10,311 bases of DNA from an uncultured Porphyromonas sp. (lineage in GTDB: Bacteria > Bacteroidota > Bacteroidia > Bacteroidales > Porphyromonadaceae). The stretch spans positions 1 through 10,311 of the forward strand of contig CABUDK010000040.1 of NCBI GenBank assembly GCA_902490315.1, given 5' to 3'. The position numbers and the translations under genes are program-made. Within the stretch, counting starts at the first letter, position 1, and each line of letters starts with the position of its first letter. Below the pieces are notes generated by a model. It was not told where the DNA came from. It made no database searches and saw only the letters and a list, made by a program, of their open reading frames with translations. Positions 4,283 to 10,311 of the stretch are shown here, piece after piece.

Positions 4283-5824
4283 TTAGTCTGGGGTGATGAA
4301 GCTCTTGAGTCGATCCGTGTAGCGCATCATCTCCTCGATACGCGCCACGATCCGCTCCTGCTCCTCTAGCGGAGGAATGGGAAAGAGTAGGTTGTAAAAC
4401 AACGACTTGTTAAGGTGAGGTATCGCTGCACCCACCTTTGAATTACGAAGCAGGGTTCTGTATGACTGAATGAAGTACAGCACATAGGGTAAGTACATCG
4501 TTCCGTTGATCCATAGTTGCTTGAATGTACTACCCATATAGCCATCATGTGGAACAGGAAACACCTCGCCAGAGTTCTCTCCATCCACTAGAATGATATT
4601 ATCTCCTTCAGTTACAAATCGTCCGCTGTCTACGTACTCTCCAGCAGACTTATTACGTAGATACTTTGCATCAAGACGTACTTCTCTACCCTTCTTTTTA
4701 GTGCCATCGATCAACAGACAAATAGCAGATACTCTGCTCCACTGCCAGCTGTCGGGGATGTCAAAGGGTATTTCGTCGTCGATGCAGGTATCTTCGCCAG
4801 AGGCGAGGATGCGCTCGTAGTAGGAGCCTTCGTCGGTGCGGTAGATGACAGAGGCGTTTTTGTCGCGACGTATCTTCTTCTCCTTGATGAGACGCTCCCG
4901 CTCAGCTTGTATACGCTCGAGGAGGAGTGCAGCGGGAGTATCGCTCGGCTCTTGTGGCACGAGTTGCCCTTGGATCGCTGCCTGCAGGATAGACTGCTGC
5001 AGCATATCGGGGAGCGTGCTCTCCAGCTCGTCCAATGCCACCTTCGCCTGCTCGTACTGGTCAACCAGCGTCATCAGCTCCTCGATACGCGCCACGATCC
5101 GCTCCTGCTCCTCCAGCGGAGGAATAGGGAAGAGCTTGTTTTCCAAATAGCCAACAATTATACGTTGCTGATTGGCTGTTCCTTTGAATGTGGCTTCCTC
5201 TACAAAGTAGGGGCTTTCTAAGAAGTACAATACAAAGAAACGATGCATTGTTTCGCCATAGGGTCGTAAGACCTTTAGTTCCGTTGTCCCAGCTCCAATA
5301 CCATTGGGAAGCCCTTGAAATACGACGGCTTTTCTGTTTTGGAAACAGGGTGTTATTTTGGCAAACGCTATATCGTTATCTGCAAATACGGTATATCCAG
5401 CCTTTATTTGCTTCCACTTCCTTTCATAGTATCTAAATTCAGACCTATATCCTGGAGAAATAGCTTCCATAGGGACAAATCCTGCCGAGATGTTATCGTC
5501 TGCTATCACTTTAGGATTGAGTTGGAACACAGAAGATACTCTGCTCCACTGCCAACTGTCGGGGATGTCGAAGGGTATCTCGTCGTCGATGCAGGTCTCT
5601 TCGCCAGAGGCGAGGATACTCTCGTAGTAGGAGCCTTCGTCGGTGCGGTAGATGACGGAGGCGTTTTTGTCGCGACGTATCTTCTTCTCCTCGATGAGAC
5701 GCTCCCGCTCAGCTTGTATACGCTCGAGGAGGAGTGCAGCGGGCGTGTCGCTCGGCTCTTGTGGCACGAGCTGCCCTTGGATCGCTGCTTGCAGGATACT
5801 GTCTCGTAGTTGCTTGCTGGTCAT
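4283..5824 (-). CDS. hsdS: Type I restriction-modification specificity subunit HsdS with two TRDs
   Basis: HsdS recognises the bipartite DNA target and carries HsdM and HsdR. The order in the 513-residue protein is: conserved region 1 (about 9-97), TRD1 (about 98-230), central conserved region (about 231-366, with the helix RIVARIEELMTLVDQYEQA), TRD2 (about 367-479), and C-terminal helix (about 480-513). LFPIPPLEEQERIVARIEE occurs at 231-249 and again at 480-498. Residues 9-97 recur at 278-366 with only three substitutions (E45/K, S69/R, E76/D). It is longer than the common ~400-450 residues because this ~90-residue module is present twice. The TRDs are clearly more A+T-rich than the repeats and unlike each other, so the target halves should differ. 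It starts 19 bp after the hsdM stop. The frame is intact, with no homopolymer tract of note. Confidence 0.95.
   Translation of the reverse strand: MTSKQLRDSILQAAIQGQLVPQEPSDTPAALLLERIQAERERLIEEKKIRRDKNASVIYRTDEGSYYESILASGEETCIDDEIPFDIPDSWQWSRVSSVFQLNPKVIADDNISAGFVPMEAISPGYRSEFRYYERKWKQIKAGYTVFADNDIAFAKITPCFQNRKAVVFQGLPNGIGAGTTELKVLRPYGETMHRFFVLYFLESPYFVEEATFKGTANQQRIIVGYLENKLFPIPPLEEQERIVARIEELMTLVDQYEQAKVALDELESTLPDMLQQSILQAAIQGQLVPQEPSDTPAALLLERIQAERERLIKEKKIRRDKNASVIYRTDEGSYYERILASGEDTCIDDEIPFDIPDSWQWSRVSAICLLIDGTKKKGREVRLDAKYLRNKSAGEYVDSGRFVTEGDNIILVDGENSGEVFPVPHDGYMGSTFKQLWINGTMYLPYVLYFIQSYRTLLRNSKVGAAIPHLNKSLFYNLLFPIPPLEEQERIVARIEEMMRYTDRLKSFITPD
4325..4387 (-). repeat. 63-bp direct repeat in hsdS, C-terminal copy
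   Basis: It matches 5072-5134 at all but about four positions, with an offset of 747 bp (249 codons). It encodes the PIPPLEEQERIVARIEE segment that closes each TRD. Confidence 0.85.
4727..4991 (-). repeat. 265-bp direct repeat in hsdS, second copy
   Basis: It aligns without gaps to 5534-5798, with about 12 mismatches in 265 bp (about 95% identity) and an offset of 807 bp (exactly 269 codons). It encodes the central conserved module, from SILQAAIQGQLV to the DSWQWSRVS that enters TRD2. Confidence 0.93.
5072..5134 (-). repeat. 63-bp direct repeat in hsdS, central copy
   Basis: Partner of 4325-4387. It encodes the segment at the end of TRD1 and the start of the central helix. Confidence 0.85.
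5534..5798 (-). repeat. 265-bp direct repeat in hsdS, first copy
   Basis: Partner of 4727-4991. It encodes residues 9-97, the N-terminal conserved module up to the entry of TRD1. Identity drops sharply right after RVS, where TRD1 begins. Confidence 0.93.
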
Positions 5825-5843
5825 GTGGGGTGGCTGTTGGCGA

Positions 5844-5859
5844 TTAGCTGTTAGCTGTT
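5844..5859 (-). repeat. 7-bp tandem duplication spanning the hsdM stop codon
   Basis: On the minus strand AACAGCT occurs twice in tandem followed by AA (16 bp, period 7). The second unit and its trailing AA include the hsdM TAA. A further related copy, GCCAACAGC, lies at 5833-5841 in the hsdM-hsdS gap. Loss of one 7-bp unit removes the stop and brings hsdM into the hsdS frame. Confidence 0.85.
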
Positions 5860-7355
5860 GGCTTTATGTTTAGCAGTTGCTCTATCTGGTCGAGGGTTTT
5901 GTCTATCTCGTGCTGGAGTGCAGTGCGTCGCTCGTGGTATTGCTGCAGTAGCTCGTGAGGGGGGAGTACCTCGATCTCTTCCTTGGGGTACTTGCACTGG
6001 TCTAGGTTGCACTCCATCGCTAGGAGTTGCTGGGGTGTGAAGCAGCGAGACTGCTCGTCCTTGCCCTCGGCGTCTACGATCTCCTTGCGGTCGTGCCACC
6101 AGTCACGGATGGGCTGACAATGCTGGAGGAACATGGGGCGTGTCTTGGAGAAGTGCTTATACCCCTCGGGCATATCGAGTCGATAGAACCATGTCTCCCG
6201 AGTCTTAAAGCCTGTCTCAGCACCTGGGGCTGTGACGTTGTCAAAGAAGAGGATATTTGTGGCGATGGAGGTGTAGGGCGAGAAGATGCTCCCGGGAAGG
6301 CGTATGATGGTGTGGAGGTTGAACTCTCTGAGTAGTCGCTCCTTGATAGCGAGCTTGGCATTGTCTGTACCGAAGAGGAAGCCGTCGGGTAGTATGACGG
6401 CAGCGCGTCCGCCCGTGGCTAGTCGGTAGGTGATGAGCACCATAAAGAGGTCGGCGGTCTCGCTCGAAGCAAGGTCTGCGGGGAAGTGCTGCTTGATGTC
6501 AGCCTTCTCATTGCCGCCGTATGGTGGATTCATCAGTATGACGTCAAACTTGTCCTCGTCGGTGTAGTCTAGCACGTCCTTAGAGAGTGAGTTGCCGTGC
6601 TCGATGTGTGGCGAGCTGATGTCATGCAGGAGTAGGTTGGTGACGCATAGCATGTAGGGGAATTGCTTCTTCTCAGTACCATATATAGAGCGATCATAGA
6701 GTTCACGGTCTTCGGCGGTCTTGACGCGCTTGTCTAGAGCCGTGAGCCAGCTGGTTATGAAGCCTCCCGTACCACAGGCGAAGTCTGCCATGCGCTCTCC
6801 GATCTGTGGCTCTATCATCTCGGCCATAAAGTCTGTCAACGCTCGTGGCGTGTAAAACTCACCAGCAGCTCCTGCTGACTGGATCTCCTTGAGGATGGTC
6901 TCGTAGATCTCTCCGAAGGCGTGACTCTCTGCTGTGTCGCGGATGTTTAGCTCATCAATGACGTTGATGACCTGACGGAGTAGGACGCCATCCTTCATAT
7001 ATTGGTTGGCATCTTGGAAGGTGGTCCGCACGATAGCACTGCGCATCGGTGTGGAGGGGGTGACCTCTAGCCCCTTGAGCGTGGGGAAGAGGGTGTTGTT
7101 GACGAAGTCTAGTAGCTCTTCGCCCGTGAGTGCCTTGCCGTCGGCAAGGTCTTTAGCCCATGTGCGCCAGCGACAGGGTTCTGGTATGAAGGAGTGATAG
7201 TTATCCTCCATAAATGCCCAGTCCTCCTCCTTGGTGTCATATATCTTTAAGAAGAGCATCCAAGCTAACTGCTCGATGCGCTGCGCATCGCCGTTGATAC
7301 CGGCATCGTTGCGCATGATATTGCGTATGCGCCTGACAAAGTTGTTAAGTGGCAT
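5844..7355 (-). CDS. hsdM: Type I restriction-modification DNA adenine methyltransferase HsdM
   Basis: HsdM transfers a methyl group from S-adenosylmethionine to N6 of adenine in the target set by HsdS, and protects host DNA. The 503-residue protein is full length for the EcoEI-like group. It has an N-terminal helical HsdM_N-type region (about 1-130), the AGEFYTPR segment at 164-171, SAM-binding motif I DFACGTGGF at 191-199, and the catalytic N6-adenine motif NPPYGG at 276-281. AVILPDGFLFG lies at 319-329. A C-terminal helical tail ending in HEIDKTLDQIEQLLN probably contacts HsdS. The gene follows hsdR after 12 bp and precedes hsdS by 19 bp, so R, M and S are likely one transcript. Its final residues, PTANS, are encoded by a small tandem repeat containing the stop codon. 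No disruption is seen, so the methylase should be active. Confidence 0.97.
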   Translation of the reverse strand: MPLNNFVRRIRNIMRNDAGINGDAQRIEQLAWMLFLKIYDTKEEDWAFMEDNYHSFIPEPCRWRTWAKDLADGKALTGEELLDFVNNTLFPTLKGLEVTPSTPMRSAIVRTTFQDANQYMKDGVLLRQVINVIDELNIRDTAESHAFGEIYETILKEIQSAGAAGEFYTPRALTDFMAEMIEPQIGERMADFACGTGGFITSWLTALDKRVKTAEDRELYDRSIYGTEKKQFPYMLCVTNLLLHDISSPHIEHGNSLSKDVLDYTDEDKFDVILMNPPYGGNEKADIKQHFPADLASSETADLFMVLITYRLATGGRAAVILPDGFLFGTDNAKLAIKERLLREFNLHTIIRLPGSIFSPYTSIATNILFFDNVTAPGAETGFKTRETWFYRLDMPEGYKHFSKTRPMFLQHCQPIRDWWHDRKEIVDAEGKDEQSRCFTPQQLLAMECNLDQCKYPKEEIEVLPPHELLQQYHERRTALQHEIDKTLDQIEQLLNIKPTANS

Positions 7356-7367
7356 CTGTGTATATTA

Positions 7368-9752
7368 CTATGCTATGGTGGTGTATAGATACTGCTCTAG
7401 CTCTCGTACGGCGGCGTAGTATGCCTCTCGGTCTGTGCCAAAGAAGCTTGCTATCTGAGCTGGTGAGCCCATCTGTCGTAATGGATCTAGCTGCAGTACG
7501 TTGGGATTCTCAAGCTGGGTGATACCATCGGAGGCGTACTTGTCTAGTAGCACCTCGAGTACCTGGCGTGCTTGCTCTCCGTACTTACTGAATATGTCTC
7601 TGCGCCGCACCTCGTTAGCTCGCTCATGTCGGGTCAAGGGCTTCTTGCCATAAGCTATGTGGCAGATGAAGTCGAAGTCGTCTACGTCGCTCATGCCTTG
7701 CTTCTCCTTGAGTTGCTGTAGGTCGATGCCCTGCTCCTTTAGGAGGTCTGTGATGGTGCTCTTCTTGTCGGCCATGCGCCAGCGTCGTATGAACTCGTCT
7801 AGATTGGTGTACTGGTCATGTATCGTGCGTCGAGTATAGTCTGTGATGCTCTCGGTGCGGAGTAGCTTGCCATCTGTATCATATACCGATATGATCTCAC
7901 TGACGACAGATACGGTACAGCCGTCCTTGTCGACAATGGGCTTAGGGGTATGGGTTAATACGTTGCAGATGCAGGGAGACTGTCCACAGATGGGGCAGGG
8001 GTATTTGCTGGGGGTAGGGGTCTTGTTGGTAGTTGCGTCGGGGTCATAGTTTGTATCAACCTCTATGGGGCCATCCCAGTCTGGGTCTGCAAAGAGTCGG
8101 GTGATATTGCGGAAGTCCATGATGACGAAGTGGGTCTTGCCGTGCTCCTCCTCTAGTCGTGTGCCACGACCTACCATCTGCTTGAACTCCGTCATGGAGT
8201 TGATCTGCTGATCTAGCACAATGAGCTTGACCGTCTTGCAGTCTACTCCCGTACTCAGTAGCTTGCTGGTGGTCGCTATGACGGGATAGAGCTCTGATAC
8301 AGATCTGAAGTAGTCGAGCTTGGCCTTGCCATACTCATCGCTACCCGTGATGCGTACGACATAGTCTGGATTTTGCTGACACATATCAGAGTTGGCATTG
8401 GCTAGAGCAGTACGCATACGATCAGCATGCTCTTCGTTGGCACAAAAGACGATGGTCTTCGCCATGCGGTCTGTATGCTTTAAGTATTTGGTGATCTGCT
8501 CTGCGACCTCACGTATACGGTCCTCGATGATGATCTTGTAGTCGTAGTCAGTATTGTTGTAGATACGGTCCTCGATGAGGTTGCCATAGAAGTCTCGCTG
8601 CCCCTTGTATGGTCGCCACTCATCTCCGATGTTTGTATTGATCCGGATCACCTTAAAGGGCGCTAGGAATCCATCATCAATGCCCTCCTTGAGGCTATAC
8701 GTATAGATAGGCTCTCCGAAGTAGCTGATTGAGGACTGGTAGCGAGTCTCCCTAGGGGTGGCTGTCATACCTAGCTGTATGGCTGAGGAGAAGTAGTCTA
8801 GTATCTCTCGCCAGTTGCTGTCGTCCTTAGCACTACCTCGGTGACACTCGTCGACGATGACTAAATCGAAGAAGTCGGGCTGGAATAGCTCCTCATACTG
8901 CTTGCGCCCCTCAGCTCCGATGAGCTGCTGATAGAGTGAGAAGTAAACTTTGTAAGCTGTGAGTGCTGTTTTCTCCCTGAGGTCTTGCTGATAGTTGATC
9001 TTATGGATGCCATTCGCAAGGGGCTTGAAGTCATTACCGATGGACTGATCGATGAGGACGTTTCGGTCTGCTAGGTAGAGTACCTTGTTGATGAGCTTGG
9101 CTTCGAGGAGGCGATATACAATCTGAAAGGCGGTGTAGGTCTTGCCCGTGCCAGTAGCCATGACGAGCAGGAGTCGCTTTTGCCCCTGAGCGACGGCAGA
9201 GATGGTGCGGTTCACCGCATTGCGCTGATAATAACGTGGCGTGTGCGTATTACTATCTGTATAGAAGGGCTGATCGATGACTCGCTGCTCCTCCTCAGAG
9301 AGTCCCTCCCCGTGGTGACTCTCATCTCTAAAGCGCTGGCGTAGCTCCTCTCTCGTAGGAAACTCATTAAGTGCAATGGTGCGCTCGGTGCCAGTCAGAA
9401 AGTCATACTCCTGAAAGGCTGTGCCGTTAGAGCTATAAGCAAAGGGTATATCCATCATCTCGGCATACTCTTTAGCCTGCTGCATACCATGGCTGACGGT
9501 ATAGGTTGCTCGCTTAGCCTCGATGATTGCTAGAGGGGTGGTCTTATTATAATAGAGTATATAGTCTGCGAACTTCGGCTTGGCTCGCAGATAGAGATTG
9601 CCCTGCAGATTGATCTTGCCGTCGGTTATTTGGAAGTTCTGGACTTTCTGCTCCATAGATATATGCTCAAACTCCCACCCCTTGTTGTGTAGCTGAGGCG
9701 TGATAAACTGATGCTTGATATCTTCTTCTGATAGCGTGTATATATCTGGCAT
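7368..9752 (-). CDS. hsdR: Type I restriction enzyme HsdR, EcoEI-like motor and nuclease subunit
   Basis: HsdR translocates DNA using ATP and cuts it when the M2S core meets an unmethylated site. The 794-residue protein begins with a PD-(D/E)xK-like nuclease domain: FADYILYY (Asp63) and IIEAK (Glu78, Lys80). The superfamily 2 helicase motifs follow: Walker A MATGTGKT at 198-205, motif II DECH at 301-304, motif III TATP at 330-333, motif V STGVD at 500-504, and motif VI QMVGRGTR at 525-532. A cysteine cluster CPICGQSPCIC lies at 586-596. After it the DGKLLRTESITDYTR segment and C-terminal helical region resemble the EcoEI R C-terminal domain. Its length fits EcoEI-type R proteins and is much shorter than EcoKI HsdR. 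All catalytic residues appear intact. It is the first gene of the R-M-S operon, with a -7 box about 57 bp upstream. Confidence 0.96.
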   Translation of the reverse strand: MPDIYTLSEEDIKHQFITPQLHNKGWEFEHISMEQKVQNFQITDGKINLQGNLYLRAKPKFADYILYYNKTTPLAIIEAKRATYTVSHGMQQAKEYAEMMDIPFAYSSNGTAFQEYDFLTGTERTIALNEFPTREELRQRFRDESHHGEGLSEEEQRVIDQPFYTDSNTHTPRYYQRNAVNRTISAVAQGQKRLLLVMATGTGKTYTAFQIVYRLLEAKLINKVLYLADRNVLIDQSIGNDFKPLANGIHKINYQQDLREKTALTAYKVYFSLYQQLIGAEGRKQYEELFQPDFFDLVIVDECHRGSAKDDSNWREILDYFSSAIQLGMTATPRETRYQSSISYFGEPIYTYSLKEGIDDGFLAPFKVIRINTNIGDEWRPYKGQRDFYGNLIEDRIYNNTDYDYKIIIEDRIREVAEQITKYLKHTDRMAKTIVFCANEEHADRMRTALANANSDMCQQNPDYVVRITGSDEYGKAKLDYFRSVSELYPVIATTSKLLSTGVDCKTVKLIVLDQQINSMTEFKQMVGRGTRLEEEHGKTHFVIMDFRNITRLFADPDWDGPIEVDTNYDPDATTNKTPTPSKYPCPICGQSPCICNVLTHTPKPIVDKDGCTVSVVSEIISVYDTDGKLLRTESITDYTRRTIHDQYTNLDEFIRRWRMADKKSTITDLLKEQGIDLQQLKEKQGMSDVDDFDFICHIAYGKKPLTRHERANEVRRRDIFSKYGEQARQVLEVLLDKYASDGITQLENPNVLQLDPLRQMGSPAQIASFFGTDREAYYAAVRELEQYLYTTIA

Positions 9753-9808
9753 ATCTATCTGTGATTAGGAGGTTTGTCTATTGTGTTTTGATCTCAGGTC
9801 TCTGTGAG

Positions 9809-9816
9809 CAAAGATA
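9809..9816 (-). promoter_or_regulatory. Candidate -7 box for the hsdRMS operon
   Basis: It reads TATCTTTG on the minus strand, an exact TAnnTTTG match in the 98-bp spacer between the helicase gene and hsdR, 56 bp before the hsdR ATG. No TTTG stands 19-21 nt upstream; the nearest is at 10 nt. The promoter is therefore incomplete by consensus and may be weak or activator-dependent. Readthrough from the helicase gene is an alternative. Confidence 0.4.
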
Positions 9817-9850
9817 CCTCTTTTTACAAAGCAGAATGACACGATAGCTA

Positions 9851-10311
9851 CTATATATGGTCTAGGTGGGTGTAGCGGATGAGCACTTCGCGGGTCCTGC
9901 CGTCGTCGAAGTGTATGGTGAGCTTGCCGCCCATGGCGCTCTCGATGCGCTCTATCCTGCCGTCTCCATGACGTGGATGGCGCACGCGGTCGCCGACGTG
10001 GTAGCCGTCGAGGCTCTCAAGGGCGTTGACGGGGGAACTCTTCGCGAGCATCTGCTGGGCTGTGGCGGAGCTAGAGCTGGTGCTTGTGGGGCTGGCGGTA
10101 GGTCGCTGCGTGGCGGGCGAGCTGTAGTTGGTGGGCTGGAAGCTGGTGGCGTAGCTGCTTACGCTAGTCCCGATGGGTGCTGCCTCCTCGTGGAGGATGT
10201 AGTGCGCCCGTGGTAGCTCAGCGATGAAGCGGCTGGGGATCATGAGCTCGGTCTTGCCGTTGCGCGTGCGTATGCTGGTATAGCTGAGGGTGCAGAGCTT
10301 TTGGGCTCGTG
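9851..10311 (-). CDS. pcrA: C-terminal part of a PcrA/UvrD-type DNA helicase (5' end outside the window)
   Basis: The reading frame is open to the right edge; upstream of the internal ATG at 10241-10243 it continues as LCTLSYTSIRTRNGKTEL, so that ATG is not the start. The TLSYTSIRTRNG and PSRFIAELP pieces match the end of helicase domain 2B/2A of superfamily 1A UvrD/PcrA enzymes, which unwind DNA in repair and replication-fork clearance. A Ser/Thr/Pro-rich, probably disordered linker of about 45 residues follows. The final ~50 residues (GDRVRHPRHGDGRIERIE and onward, ending YTHLDHI) match the Tudor-like PcrA C-terminal domain known for RNA polymerase contact. The helicase motifs themselves lie outside the window, so UvrD and PcrA cannot be told apart here. 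Confidence 0.88.
   Translation of the reverse strand, partial: RAQKLCTLSYTSIRTRNGKTELMIPSRFIAELPRAHYILHEEAAPIGTSVSSYATSFQPTNYSSPATQRPTASPTSTSSSSATAQQMLAKSSPVNALESLDGYHVGDRVRHPRHGDGRIERIESAMGGKLTIHFDDGRTREVLIRYTHLDHI

Noticed and set aside
4269..4287. Telomere-like AGGGTTAG repeated twice after hsdS.
   Set aside because: Only two copies with a 4-nt gap, in a bacterial operon and partly coding; chance or minor duplication is sufficient.
5315..5809. A 164-residue plus-strand frame opposite hsdS.
   Set aside because: It lies wholly antisense to a well-supported gene and shows no domain; it is a shadow frame helped by the G+C-rich repeats.
8840..8860. Possible loss of the helicase DEAD/DEAH box in HsdR because it reads DECH.
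   Set aside because: DECH is an accepted variant in EcoEI-like HsdR proteins, and all other helicase motifs are intact.
10241..10243. ATG as the start of a separate 130-residue protein.
   Set aside because: The frame continues upstream to the window edge with sequence matching the UvrD/PcrA C-terminal region, so this methionine is internal.

Overview
The window looks chromosomal, from a Bacteroidales bacterium, most likely Porphyromonas and perhaps the P. asaccharolytica/uenonis group. The support is roughly balanced GC content, promoter -7 boxes of the Bacteroidetes form TAnnTTTG instead of Shine-Dalgarno-led genes, a FabK-type enoyl-ACP reductase, a DUF6078-like small protein, and GGACGCAC/GTGCGTCC intergenic palindromes of a kind I associate with this order. 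The genus assignment is inference. All eight genes I support read on the minus strand, so transcription runs from right to left. No RNA gene, CRISPR array, transposase or recombinase gene is visible.

In transcription order, the right edge holds the 3' end of a PcrA/UvrD-type helicase gene (9851-10311, 5' end outside the window). A 98-bp spacer with a -7-like box follows. Next is a compact, intact type I restriction-modification operon of the EcoEI-like kind: hsdR (7368-9752), hsdM (5844-7355) and hsdS (4283-5824), with gaps of 12 and 19 bp. R, M and S should form one complex that methylates adenine at a bipartite target and cuts unmethylated DNA after translocation. A short cysteine-bearing DUF6078-like gene (3773-4228) follows 54 bp after hsdS. 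Then comes a gene-free 620-bp stretch (3153-3772) full of structured repeats, and finally a housekeeping operon fabK-dapA-recF (3152 down to 120; 19-bp gap, then 4-bp ATGA overlap). A well-formed promoter at 15-45 points out of the left edge.

Three things stand out. First, HsdS contains a 265-bp direct repeat (about 95% identical) and a 63-bp direct repeat placed around its two target-recognition domains. Recombination between either pair would be in frame and would leave a one-TRD protein. Second, the hsdM stop codon lies in a tandem 7-bp duplication; loss of one unit would fuse HsdM to HsdS in frame through a ten-residue linker with no stop. Third, the 620-bp intergenic stretch is a composite: an array of six 22-bp units, each a GGAACT/AGTTCC hairpin, enclosed by long interleaved inverted repeats built from GGACGCAC palindromes. 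This resembles a non-autonomous MITE-like element.
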